DNA of 64,000 nt from contig NC_065878.1 of NCBI RefSeq assembly GCF_933775445.1, forward strand, positions 828,001 to 892,000, in the 5' to 3' direction. The position numbers and the translations under genes were made by a program. The notes beneath the pieces are model-generated. The model had not been told where the DNA came from. It ran no database searches and worked only from the letters and a program-made list of their open reading frames with translations. The DNA comes from Argentina anserina. Its lineage: Eukaryota > Streptophyta > Magnoliopsida > Rosales > Rosaceae. Position 1 is the first letter of the stretch; each line of letters begins with the position of its first letter. Of this stretch, positions 22,191-33,348 are shown one piece after another.

Positions 22191-25100
22191 AATTGAGGAG
22201 CACCGATTCAATATGGTGGCTTCAAGAGAGAAAATGACACCAGGTTCTTCTCCACAGAAGATGGTTTGGTTTCTGAGCTGACTCTCAAGGCAGGATCCAC
22301 TCAAAATCACAGAGATCAATGTAGCTGAGGTACAATCAATTTATTTCTTGTAAATGTTTTATTACTAGGGGTACTATGGATTTAACTGAGTGACTTCCGA
22401 TGTTTACATGTTGATTTTTTTTTTGATAAAGCCTCTTAAGAACAAAGAAATTTATTGGAAATATATAAAGAGGGGAACAACACCGAAACCTCTCATACAA
22501 GAAAAAACTAGTGAAATCGAAAATTGGGGAGACCAAACCTATCTCTATCATAAAAAGAACGAACAAAATCTGGAGGAGAATCCTACCAGGTCATACTAGA
22601 GGAGGAAGAGCCAAAACTTTGTAAGAGCATCCGCTACCTGCTTCCCTTCCGGATATATATGAGAGGAACATAGATGCATCTGAAGCAAATAAACTGGAGA
22701 ACGAAATTTTTCCACAAAACGCGAAGCCGCCAAGGAGCTAACCTGGGAGAACGAATAAGGTCGAGGACAATTTTGTGAGTCGACCTCTAACCAAATAAAC
22801 TTCCAGTCTCGTACCCAAGCTAGCTCAATCGCTGTAATGACAACCATAACTTCTGCTGCAACAGAGCTCGGAATATCAAGAGAAGAAGAGAAAGCGCCAA
22901 TAAAACGCCCATGCTCATTTCTATAAACACCACCATAGCCACCTACATCCAAACCTCTTGGCCAAGCACCATCCCTGTGTTACACCCAACCCGATGGAGG
23001 AGGGTGCCACTTCACTTCTACAATTTTAGGAGCTCGACGAGGATTACAGCGAGCCCTAAAACACTTAAAGACACAAAGATCAAGACCTGAGTTGTGCATG
23101 GTCCCAGAAACAAGATGACTAGAAGCATGAACATGCCCAACAATAAGCTCACACAAATGATTCGCATGAACCACAACACTCTCATATCTGACCTTGTTTC
23201 TAGAACTCCATATGTACCACAATGCAGAAGTAAAAGCCACCCTCCATAACCCTTGTAATTGAGCACTATGACTAGCAACAAGATCACAATTGAAGACATT
23301 TAATATTGAACATGGCAAAACTCCCAAATCAAATTTGTTTGATAGAAAAAGCCATATTGTTGAAGTAAAGGAGCAATTTAAAAAAATGCTCCAGATACTC
23401 CACATTCCATTCTTGCAACAAAGACCACATCTAGATGCAAGAGATATACCTCTTCTTTGCAAAACATCCTCTGAAAGAATACGACCATGTAAGACTTACC
23501 AAGTCAACAAAGACATACGGGGGAGTAATGGATTTTAACCAAATAGACCTACCCCATGAAATAGATGGAGCATGAGGATGTAAAAACTGACAAGCATCCT
23601 TTGCAGTAAGCTCACCTGACGATGTAGCAGACCAAATAAGTTCATCACTTGCCAACGGGTCAGAAGCAATGGAAACTTGCTCAATGAGGCTACGAAGACA
23701 AGGGAAGTGAACCTTTAACAAATCAGGAAGATTCCAAGCACCATTAGATATAAAATTTGCCACCGTTTCATTTAACTCGTTCACCACATTAGCATGTCTT
23801 CCAAAAAAAAATCAATGAGAGGCCATGTCAAGAAATTATGTTTCCAAAAAGAAACTTTAGCACCCGAACCAATTAACCACCGTGAGTTCTCCTTAAAATC
23901 TGCCAGTACTTTTTCACACCAGGCCATATAGAAGAAGCGGCATAAGAGCGACGAAAACTACCGTAACGGCAAAATCGAGCTCGAATAAAAGAAGCACCCG
24001 GAGAATTGGAAGAAGAAAATATTCCAACGACGACGTAAGAGAAGACATCAATTAAGAACCACCAGTTGCTTCAGACCCAAACCACCCTCCTCGGGGAAGC
24101 AATGGCAGCAAGTCTAAGAGCAAAAATCTTAGGAATGAGCTTGAATATAAAATTTTATAAAGCAATAGGCCGAAATTGTGAAATGAAATCAGCATTGTCG
24201 ACCTTAGGAATCAAAGTAATGAGCCCAAAATTGAAAGTTGCTGGAAGATAACCTGTGGTAAAGAACCTTTGAATCGCACAAACCACATCATCCCCAACTA
24301 TCTCCCAACAAGAGAGAAAAAAATGCCCATTAAAACCGTATGGACCCGTGGTGCAGTCAACATCCATAGACTTAATAACCGATAAAATTTTCTCCAAAGT
24401 CGGAATAGCAATAAGAGTAGAATTCTCTTCATCTGAAACTAAAGATGGAATTATTTGATTAACAAGGTTAACATCATAGTCCCCATCCTAGCGAGCAAAA
24501 CGATTGGATTAAAAATCCAAAATATGAGTATCAATAAGAGCTGGATCATCCAAAACCTGATCCCTGTCCCAGAGAATTGTAATGGAAGATTTCAACCGAC
24601 GGGTTCGACAACTAGCATGAAAAAACTTAGTATTGCGATCACCTTCTGACAACCAACGAACCCGAGACTTCTCTCGCCAAAACATCTCTTGCAATCTTAA
24701 AGACTCGGATAACTTAGCTTGTAACTCACCTTCTAATTTAGCTTGTAACTCACTATAAAATTCGTTGTTGTAACAGTCACAGAAAAGTGATCGGTATGTA
24801 AAGTACCTAGCTCGTCCAAGTCATTCTCAACTCGTCTATGAACATCACCAAAAACCTCCCAATTTCAGGTTCTAAGAGCCTTTTGCAAAACACGTAGTTT
24901 GTGTTGCAGAAGAGATATAGGACAACCCTGAGAACAAACAGAGCTCCAACAATGCTTAACAAACCCATGAAACCCAGCATGCTCCAACCACATCTTTCGA
25001 AAACGAAATAGGTTACGACGTTCCCCAAAATCTTTAGCAAAACACATTAATAGAGGATTATGATAGAACAAATCCTAGTCAAGGTACGACAATCAAATTT

Positions 25101-25574
25101 GCTCCAAGCTTCCATCCATTCCAAAGTAGCGAGACTCATATCCAAATGAATCTCCACATTACCCCGCGTCCCATGCCTACGCACCCATGTAAACTCAGCT
25201 CCTTTAGTGTCAACATGAACTAGCTCACAAACATCTAACATAGCTTGAAAATCTTCACAAGAACGATTACATGGAGGAGCACCTCCTCTCTTCTCATGAG
25301 CTCTCAAGATCGCATTAAAATCACCAAAAACTAACCATGGACTAGAAACATATCTACCTTTAACCTCTATTAGATCATCCCATAATCTACGACGCTCAAC
25401 CATAGAAGAATGCTCATAAACAACAGTGATAATATAGCCCACAGAGTCAAACCTATCCTGTAAGGAGACTTGTTGATCTGTGACATGAATCACGCGAACA
25501 AAAGGCACCAAAGCAGGCTGTCCAAAGATCCAAAAATTAGGACGAGCAACTCCCCTATCATTAGTACAAACTAA

Positions 25575-26802
25575 TGTTTAAAAAAAAAACTCGCCTCAAG
25601 ACTGTTATGAGACTTAAAAAATTTAAAGTTACTTATAAAATGCCTATGTTTTCTTGTCTAGGTAGTGAGGCTTAAAAAGTTTACGATTTTCACGTTTTTA
25701 CGTCTTTTACTACGTCTTAGAAAATAAAATTTATAAGTATCTTTTTATATTAATATATATATATATATTGTGTTTAAATTGATGAAAACTATCTAATAAG
25801 TTTGGATTATGAATATCATTGTATCTAAATATAATATATACTAGTAAATTTTCATGTATATATGTTCTATTTGTATGTATATAATCATACATTTACATAT
25901 TTAACAGCTAATTTTTTTATAACATAAGACTTAAGCCTTATACGCCTCAAGTTTTAAGATTCAATGCTCTTAAGAAAATGCCTTAAGGTAGGACTAACTC
26001 GGTGCCAACGGTTTGGTTTATAAGCACTAACCGAAAACCGACACCGAACCCTTAGTTTCATATTTTCCAAAATTGAAACCGAAAAATATACATAGAAACC
26101 GCGGTTTTCGGTTAACCTATAATTCGGTTCGGTTTTCGTTTTGTTTCGGTTACAAAACCTAATATCTTATTGACCTTTTGTACTTGACTAATGAAAATGA
26201 AAAGATTAAAAGTGAAGGAGTAAGCTACAAGTTCAATACTTAAATTAAGTTACATTCACCAAATAAATAATTCAGAACTCAAATATTAACTAAGCAAAAG
26301 CATTGTATTTTGCTGAAACACAACAAGTTAACCAAAATAAACATTAAACCTCATGAGCTTCATCACCAGACGTCCAGCCTTGTCTTAACATGATGGCTAG
26401 TTGATAAAACCCCCAAGCATTACATTAAATCTCTGCATGCATGATTGTACACATACAATAATCAAAATCACATATTACCTTGTACAAAATCACATATCTC
26501 TGCATGTATATATTTATTATCAAATTTATTCTTTGCATAAGCACCTGATTATATATGTTCATCAAATACAAGCTATAACCTTATCTCCAAATTCTCGATT
26601 CGGTTTGGTTTTCATCGGTTTTTCTAAAAGCATATAACCGATAATCGACACCAACTACTCGGTTCAGTTCGATTTTTGGCACCGACGTGGCGGTTTCGGT
26701 TTCTCGGCTTCGGTGCAATTTGGTTATGGCCAGTTTCAGTTTTCGTTGTTAGAAAATCCAGCCCTACCTTAGGGCACGCCTTTGCGTTTTAAAACATTGG
26801 TT
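25575..26802. mobile_element. hAT-like MITE nested in the LINE
   Basis: Flanked by CAAACTAA (25567-25574) and CAAACTAC (26803-26810), a 7-of-8 match fitting a hAT target duplication. Removing the insert restores the LINE endonuclease reading VVVCTNDRGVARP. The ends are an imperfect inverted repeat (TGTTTAAAA... left; AATGTTTTAAAACGC right, reverse strand), with AGGCG/CGCCT motifs next to them. It is itself split by a second element at 25989-26766, leaving about 450 bp of its own sequence. Confidence 0.72.
25989..26766. mobile_element. hAT-type MITE nested in the previous MITE
   Basis: Flanking octamers CCTTAAGG (25981-25988) and CCTTAGGG (26767-26774) match at 7 of 8. Ends are TAGGACT (left) and TAGGGCTGG (right, reverse strand), the same TIR type as the MITE at 5122. 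Subterminal regions are filled with CGGTTTTCGGTT-like motifs in both orientations around an AT-rich core. Confidence 0.78.
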
Positions 26803-27427
26803 CAAACTACCACTATATTTAACATATGCCAAAAAGAAAAAGGAACATCCTCCAAAGCGAGAAAAGACTATGAAATACATAAAATCTCAGGGTTATGAAT
26901 TCGAACAAACTCCTTCAAAGAATCTTGAGTGGGGTTATTACCAATTCCCCTTAAATTCCAATATATGATCCTCATTGAGGAATATCCTTGGTATGATGTT
27001 TACAGGTTGATAATAGCACATTGGTTTGGGATGGGAAGCAAATTACACGGAGTTTGTGCCTAGTGATGAAGGGTCATACACCATTATTGTTAAGAAGAAG
27101 AATAAGATCGGAGCTAATGAAGGTCCCATTCGCAACACATTTAGATGCAATGAGTATGGAAAAGGTTGTCCTGACAATTGAAACCACTTCAAGCAAGAAG
27201 AAGAGGGTTCTGTATCGGCATAAGACCAACAAGTGCTTGTGAGAGTTGAGCTGCTGTAATTGATTGAGCAGAGGATTGAGAAAGGACATAGTGGGGGAGT
27301 ATTATATATATATATATGATTAGAATTGATTCTTTTGCAGATTGGGAACAATAAGTGAATGGGTATAAAGAGAATTTGTGGCGCTTGGAATTTGAGCAAA
27401 AATTAGTAACACAATTACTAATTACTA

Positions 27428-27642
27428 GGTGTCATAGAATTACAAGGTGTTTTATTATTGGGGAATACTGAGTATCAGTAATTTATTATTGGGGGGTTAT
27501 TAGGTGTTAGTAATTTATTATTATGGGTTATAAGGTGTCAGTAATTTATTATTAGGGGTTACCATGTGTTAGTAATTTTTTTTTGAGATAATTAAGTGTC
27601 AGTATTTTATTATTGGAGGTTACTAGGTGTCAATAATTTTTT
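27428..27642 (+). repeat. 31-bp minisatellite, about 6-7 units
   Basis: Units of the form GTGTTAGTAATTTATTATTA plus GGGTTATAAG recur about every 31 bp with substitutions. It is followed by a GC-richer patch (27643-27700) with two GGAGTCC repeats. Confidence 0.9.
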
Positions 27643-28138
27643 CCGGCAACTGGTGGCCGGAGTCCGATGACGGGTGATCGGAGTCCAGTAAGGTTCCGTC
27701 AAAGTGTCATCTTTCGTCAACTTTCTCTATAAATGAGTGTTTAGATAGATGCATGTAAAATAGTCTTAAAATTATTATTATTTTATTTATAATTAGGTAA
27801 ATATTAATTTATCTTGTGTTGAAATAGTTATATTTTAAATTTTTTTTATTAAAATAAGTAATTGGAGAGTTAAACTAGCATGCGATAGTCATTTTCTTTT
27901 TCCTGTTTTATGGACAATGTGTGTTGCCAATAAAGGCCCAAAACAAAAAAAAAGGATATTAATCCACAAACGGCAAAAAAAAATAAAGCAACTGGAGTGG
28001 TAGGAAAATTTAACACTAGATTGTAGCAGAGTCGGTATATCCCCTCTCCTCCCAAAACCCCCTTTCTCTTCCATTTCAGGATTTAACCTAATTTCGTCCT
28101 CGGCAACCACCCTATTCGTTTCCCAGGGTTGCTACCCC
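27643..28138. other. intergenic DNA and upstream region of the RNA-binding protein gene
   Basis: AT-rich up to about 27,860, then mixed sequence presumably holding the promoter of the gene starting at 28216. Small open frames on the minus strand (27870-28110) lack any known domain. Confidence 0.45.
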
Positions 28139-28145
28139 TATAAAG
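28139..28145 (+). promoter_or_regulatory. TATA box candidate for the RNA-binding protein gene
   Basis: TATAAAG lies 71 bp upstream of the ATG. A telo-box-like TAGGGTTT follows at 28179-28186 in the presumed short leader; such motifs are common in leaders of plant RNA-metabolism and translation genes. Confidence 0.5.
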
Positions 28146-28215
28146 GATTTACCCTTATTCCTCCTTGTCTTCTGCTTCTAGGGTTTTTGCGTTTGGGTGC
28201 CGCTTGTTTTTGGGA

Positions 28216-30472
28216 ATGGGGAGCGTCGATCGAGTCGATGATCGGACCTTCAAGGTCAATCTCACCGGCGATTCAGTTATTAGGCTCCGGGACAGCGTCG
28301 GCGAGAAGCTTAAGGAGTTCATGGGCGATTACACCGATGACACTCTCGTGGTACGCACCCACCCTCTCTCTTCGATTGGTTTTACCCGACTTTGGCTAGG
28401 GCATTAGAGATTGGAACAATGCTTGTAGTTGCCAGTTATAACCACACCCATGCTTTTGGATTATTTACTTTAGTTTAGATACCCTAAGATTATCGAGTTC
28501 GAATGCTTATTGAGTTATTGTTTTAGAATGTGTACATGTATAGTTATGATCTTATACAAGTAGTATCCTATGCCGTTTTCTATTCTTTATTCAGATATAA
28601 CACGTTATTTTTGTGGCACAATTCAGCTCTTAATGAGTTTATAGTTTTGAATTTGGGTATACCTATGTTACTATCTATCTTTGTGTCATGCCATGCGTTT
28701 GATCTGTTGTTATGTTGATCCTCTTGTTATGTGCGGCCTGCTTATGTTGCATTTTATGTAAACCCGTTGTGCTTCCGTTTACTTTTGTATTTTCCTGCTC
28801 CCGTGAGGTTCACCCTGGTCTTCATTATGTTTGCACAGTAGTTATGGTACTCAAACTCAATTTCTCAATTTTTCATTGCAGGAGTATGTAATCGTCCTTT
28901 TAAAGAATGGCAGGCGTAAAGAAGAAGCGAAGAATGAACTGAATGTCTTTTTAGGGGATGACAGTGATTCTTTTGTTTCTTGGTAATTTCTTGTCCTCTT
29001 TATTGAGCAAACTTAGGTTCATGCCTTCTGCAGGTTTGCAAACCTGGCTCTGTAAACATACTCTAAACTAATGCTGACTCCTTTTTTTTCCTTGAAATTT
29101 CTCCCAACAGGTTGTGGGATTATTTGGCTTCAAATACGGATTTGCATGTACAACCTCAAGATACTTCTATGGAAGATGCAAGTAAAAGGAAATCCGTATC
29201 AGGGGACGAAACTGGAAAAAACGATTCTCATCATTTGGGTTTTGCACCAGACAAAGTTAAGTCTAACAAATCATCTAGAAGCCGCCACAACAGGGAATGG
29301 AGAGGACTAGCAAGGGATGCTGCTGAACCCGCTCCTTTTCTAAGCTCTGAGCTTGGAAGTAATGAAGTAGAGGAAAAAAGTTGTAACAGGGTCAGTCGTG
29401 CCAAATCTCCTTCACTACAACCTGCAGCTCAGAGGAAACGAATTCGGCCTGATGAGCGGAAGCATTCAAAGGTTTGGATCTGTAAATTTTTCTTTCATAA
29501 TATTCATGAGCATGGGGTAATTGTGATTTAACTTTAATGATCTGATGTGTTGAGCTTGCATCTGTTTTTGCTCAGGTGATGTATGGTTCATGTTATCTTT
29601 ATGAGTTATTGGGTGTGGTCTCACTGGTCTGTAGTGTACACTAATTAACTCGGTAATCAGATTTAGTCATGAATAGTTACTTATACAAATTTGTCACTGA
29701 ACTATATGTGTGTGTGCCTGTGTTTTTCTTCTTCTTTAACTTTATATATATATAGTTCTTATCCAGAGTGAAGCTTCAATGTGAAATTACAGAGTGAAAT
29801 TTCAATTTTGGCACACATTCGGTCAATTTAGTGATTCAATATTTAGGTATGTTATTTAAGATCATCTCTACAAAGTTTCATCTAATTCGACAATGGTTTA
29901 AGATTTTAATCATTCATTGATTTAATCTAATTTCAATACCTTAACGATGTTCGAATTAGATGAAATTTTGTAGAGATGATCTTGAATAACATACCTAAAT
30001 ACTAAATTGCTTATGGTGAAAAAATTTGACTAAAAAATGTGCTAAAATTGGAACTTCACTCTTTAATTTCAGAGTGAAGCTTCAATCTGGATAGAGACTG
30101 ATATATATATATATATATATATAAGAGAATTTTCAGGTGTGGACATCCGTACCGTACTGACCGTACAAAGGCGTTTCTGGTGACCGCAAGCCGCAATGGC
30201 GGGGCGGACCACGACAGCCGCACTCCCCACCTCCTGGCGGTCTCGTCTGTGCCGGTTGGAGCTCCATCGGCGACTCACGGCGGTCGGAATCGCGAAATCG
30301 CCGGAATCTGTCTAGAAACTTGATTTTTGCAGATTTCGGCCGTTGTGGGTCGCCGATGGAGCTCCGGCTGACACAGACAAAATCGCCAGGAGGTGGGTAG
30401 TGCGGCTGTGCTGGTCTGCCATGCCGTTGCGGCATGCTAGAATCGGGACGTCTGCACCTGAAGAGCTGTGTG

Positions 30473-30503
<31 letters not shown>

Positions 30504-33348
30504 GTTAATTAGGAGTATCCATTTTGGTATGAATCACATCTGATAATTGACGTCGTTCCTTTCGTCATGTTTTAAGCTCATACAGTCTTTCACCCTTTTT
30601 CCATATTTGATCATCCATCATATTTTGTGTCAATGGCTTTTATTTTAATTTTCCACGAAATGTTACAAGTTTCTCTGCCTTGATTTGCAGATATATACAC
30701 ATTTATTTATCAAAGAAGGGATTATTAGTTTGGTCCTCTGTTTTCAATTCTGCTAATATGGTCAGCTTGTTTATCTTGACTAACCAATGTGGACAAATCT
30801 GTAAATTTGGAATTGAATCACGCATCTGAGGGATTGGATAGAGAAGCATGTGAGATAAAAAGCATATGTGACAGATTAGTTAAAGGGTAAAAGGACAGGG
30901 AACCTTAATGCACGATTTTCACCATTAGGAAACCCATGTACTAAAGTGGCTGAACTGAGGTGAAACACAGACCAAAGAAGCAGTAAATTTTCATATGGTT
31001 TCAGTATATGCCACACATAAGATAATGTCGTGCAAGAGTTATCCTTTCACCTTTTTAATCGTAGAATCATGAGTTAATCAACTATTCTCCAGCTTTATGA
31101 TTCACTTTTCAATTTTTGACAGAGTGAATTAGCTTCTCAAGTGAATATTGATGCACCTCGTCGGCTGCTCCAGTTCGCTTTCCGTGATGCTCTGACAACT
31201 TCACGGCAATCCAATTTGACAACAGAACCAACCTTGAAGCGTCTCCGTTCTGTGGTTTCTACGTCCACCGGTGACTCATCATTGGTTGATCCTCCTCGGA
31301 GACTTCAGTCTGTTGCGAGAGTGCCAAATTCCATGGCAACAGTTATGAAAGCTGTTGCAGAGGCAGCTGAAGATGTCACAAGGGTTAAATATTCGGGAAG
31401 TGTTTTTGACCGACTCAGTCGTGGTATGGATGTCATAGAGACCAGTGGACCATCTGCATCATTTAGAGAAGCTGCTACTGAGGATGTTGAATATGAAGAA
31501 ATTCATGAACGCACCCGGTCCACATATCTGCAAAGAAGTCAATACAGTGGGCAGTATGTTGGCAAAACAATGTTAGACAGTGAAACTGGCTTGCCTACTG
31601 ATTCTGTTTCAGACAATGAAGGGTTTGATGATGTCAATGTTAGGGGTCATAGAGTTGCTGATGTTTCTCAAACTGGGACATCTACTCGAAATGAGGGTGA
31701 CAATTCACTGATGGTGCAGTACAGTGTAGCTAAGAATGGTGATGATCTAAGGCGTTCAATGAACAAAGATCCGGGTCAACCTACTGCACCTGCAAATAAT
31801 TCTCATAAGATTGTGAACATCTCCGTGAATGTCAATACGTGGAAACCACCCCATTATCAGGAGCCAAGAGAGGTAGCTAAATCTGTGCAGGATATTGATG
31901 CTGGCGCTCCAAATTCTGATTTACGTTTAATGGAGAACAGCAATCTTGTGCCTGTCAGTAATGGAAATGTAAGATGTCTGAACCTACATTTATTCAGCTT
32001 CTCGTGCTAAATATTTTTACGCACTCGGTTACTGACTGGTTTTGAAAATGTGGATTCAATTTACAGGCAGATCCTGCAGCAGATTCTCAAAAGGCGATGT
32101 CATCTTCTATGGGTGGGTATTTCAACCTAGTAAATTGTGTCAATTGTTATTTTATTTCTCTGCGTATATCATTTCTTGAGATGATGTTAGTATTCTGTAT
32201 CTCTCCATATTTCCTATTTAGGGCGTTTTGCCGGCAGACAAATGCTAACCATCTTGATTTCAGCAGCATGGATTGATTTTGATGATCTTATGATTTTTTT
32301 CCCCAACAGATCGTGCAGGTCTATATGTTGCTGGTCGTCCTTTGGAGGATGCAGATTCACGAACTATCTTTGTTAGTAATGTAAGAGCTCACCTCCTTGT
32401 CCTTCTAGTTTTTTGGAATTTGTGTTGGTTTATCCGATTTTAAGTGTCTTATATGTTTATATATATATGTACAGGTGCATTTTGCTGCCACGAAAGATAG
32501 TCTTTCTAGACATTTTAACAAGTTTGGTGAAGTGTTAAAGGTGATGATACATACTGATGCAGCAACGGGACAACCTAAAGGGTAAGACGACCTTTTGAAA
32601 ATAATACTCAACTTCCCTCTTACAATGCTTAAACATTGCTTTAATTTGGGGTCTCCATACTAGTTCTTATTTCTGAATAAACGTTTGTTGAGCAGATCAG
32701 CTTATGTAGAGTTCATGCGAAAGGAGGCTGCAGAAAATGCCTTATCTCTGGATGGCACTTACTTTATGTCAAGGATCCTTAAGGTACATTTTATTTGCAT
32801 CTTTAGTTTGTTATGAAGTGATGGCTAGGCAGAAGTAACATGTATCCAGAAATCAAATCTTAGCAGCATGGATATTCTTTGCATTTTGACACCCCATCCA
32901 TCAAATATTGGACAATATTGTGGAATCTATATGTTTTTGTATCAAATATTTTACTATATTGTGGAATCCACGCATTTCCATTTTCTGTTTTTGTCTTGGT
33001 AGTTGTTTGGCAAGTTAACCTTTGTATGTGTTATCATTATTGCAGGTCGTTATGAGGAGTGCAGCCCATCAAGAAGCAGTAGCTCCTGCCATGACTTGGC
33101 CACGGGCAAGTCGTGGCTCTCCTTTTTCAACTGCCAGGTTTTCTAGGGCACCGTTCCCAAGAGGCATGACTGGTGGATATAGGCCTTGGGCCTTGATCAA
33201 ACCAGGTGCCAGGAGTATGCAGTGGAAGCGGGATTCTCAAACCACTCCTGGAGAAAGTGGAACACCAGTTTCTGGCATGGCTATTCCCTCACCAACAGGC
33301 CGGAATCTCACCTATGTTCGAACAGAAGCTAAGCCAGCAGGAAACTAA
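28216..33348 (+). CDS. RNA-binding protein, Nab2/PWI-like N-terminus plus PABPN1-like RRM
   Basis: Nine coding exons with GT/AG borders and consistent phase: 28216-28350, 28882-28982, 29111-29471, 31123-31968, 32067-32112, 32310-32380, 32475-32581, 32696-32783, 33046-33348, giving 685 residues. Residues 1-82 (SVIRLRDSVGEKLKEFMGD...NELNVFLGDDSDSFVSWLWD) resemble the helical N-terminal domain of Nab2/ZC3H14 proteins. A long disordered basic/serine-rich middle follows. The RRM spans about 513-588 with RNP2 IFVSNV and RNP1 KGSAYVEF, close to nuclear poly(A)-binding PABPN1. A glycine/arginine-containing tail ends at GRNLTYVRTEAKPAGN. The expected role is nuclear poly(A)-RNA binding or mRNA maturation, by inference from domains. 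The ATG is the first in frame; the open frame upstream begins with TTG. No lesion is seen. Intron 3 (29472-31122) holds two palindromic MITEs. Confidence 0.92.
29755..30098. mobile_element. palindromic foldback MITE (344 bp) in intron 3
   Basis: The two halves are near-perfect reverse complements. The left arm starts GTTCTTATCCAGAGTGAAG and the right arm, reverse strand, GTCTCTATCCAGATTGAAG, with pairing continuing through TTAAGATCATCTCTAC near the centre. TA-rich sequence (TATATATA) lies on both sides. The transcript would fold into a long hairpin. The superfamily is not settled. Confidence 0.85.
30124..30466. mobile_element. second, GC-rich palindromic MITE (about 343 bp) in intron 3
   Basis: Arms GAATTTTCAGGTGTGGAC (left) and GCTCTTCAGGTGCAGAC (right, reverse strand) extend inward through complementary blocks such as CCATCGGCGAC / GTCGCCGATGG. 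It lies between TA/TG microsatellites (30101-30123 and 30467-30503), only 25 bp from the first palindrome and unrelated to it in sequence. Confidence 0.82.

Larger units (their letters stand above)
22596..26975 (-). pseudogene. LINE ORF2 remnant lacking the reverse-transcriptase core
   Basis: In order on the minus strand are: the endonuclease start MRIIYWNLRGIGNNPTQDSL (26975-26810); after the insertion, TNDRGVARPNFWIFGQPAL and WLVFGDFNAILRAHEKRGG (25560-25047); the linker with WLSEGDRNTKFFHASCRTRR (24694-24509); and the RT start TGPYGFNGHFF...GLITLIPKVDNADFISQFRPIA, NFIFKLIPKI (24397-24110). Next comes PEEGGLGLK, which normally lies several hundred residues further on, so the palm with the F/YADD motif is deleted. 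A zinc-knuckle-like region (23787-23000) and an RNase H end (GGYGGVYRNEHGRFIGAFS, 22952-22700) follow. Several stops and frameshifts are present. Confidence 0.85.
22415..26994 (-). mobile_element. LINE (L1-type) inserted in the patellin intron
   Basis: The element runs leftward and ends in a polyA tail seen as T-run 22415-22424. It is bracketed by GATGTTTACATGTTGA (22399-22414) and GATGTTTACAGGTTGA (26995-27010), matching at 15 of 16, which is the target duplication. ORF2 begins at 26975, only 20 bp from the right end, so ORF1 is missing and the copy is 5'-truncated. A 1.2-kb hAT-like insertion at 25575-26802 splits the endonuclease. Without it the LINE is about 3.35 kb. Confidence 0.88.
22197..27242 (+). 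pseudogene. patellin GOLD-domain remnant split by a LINE
   Basis: Two exon pieces flank the LINE. Exon 22197-22329 reads APIQYGGFKREND...STEDGLVSELTLKAGST and, after a frameshift near 22300, KITEINVAE, ending at a donor (GAG|GTACAA). Exon 27006-27242 follows an acceptor (TTTACAG) and reads VDNSTLVWD, then in another frame EANYTEFVPSDEGSYTIIV...GPIRNTF, then back in the first frame MEKVVLTIETTSSKKKRVLYRHKT and a stop. This is the C-terminal GOLD domain of patellins (Sec14-GOLD phosphoinositide-transfer proteins that act at the plasma membrane and cell plate). The Sec14 part is absent upstream. At least three frame breaks and a small deletion (around VWD|EANY) make it a pseudogene or a captured gene fragment. 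The family assignment rests on recalled motif similarity. Confidence 0.75.

Noticed and set aside
30343..30543. Short frames in intron 3 of the RNA-binding gene
   Set aside because: They fall in the GC-rich palindromic MITE and adjoining TG/TA microsatellite.
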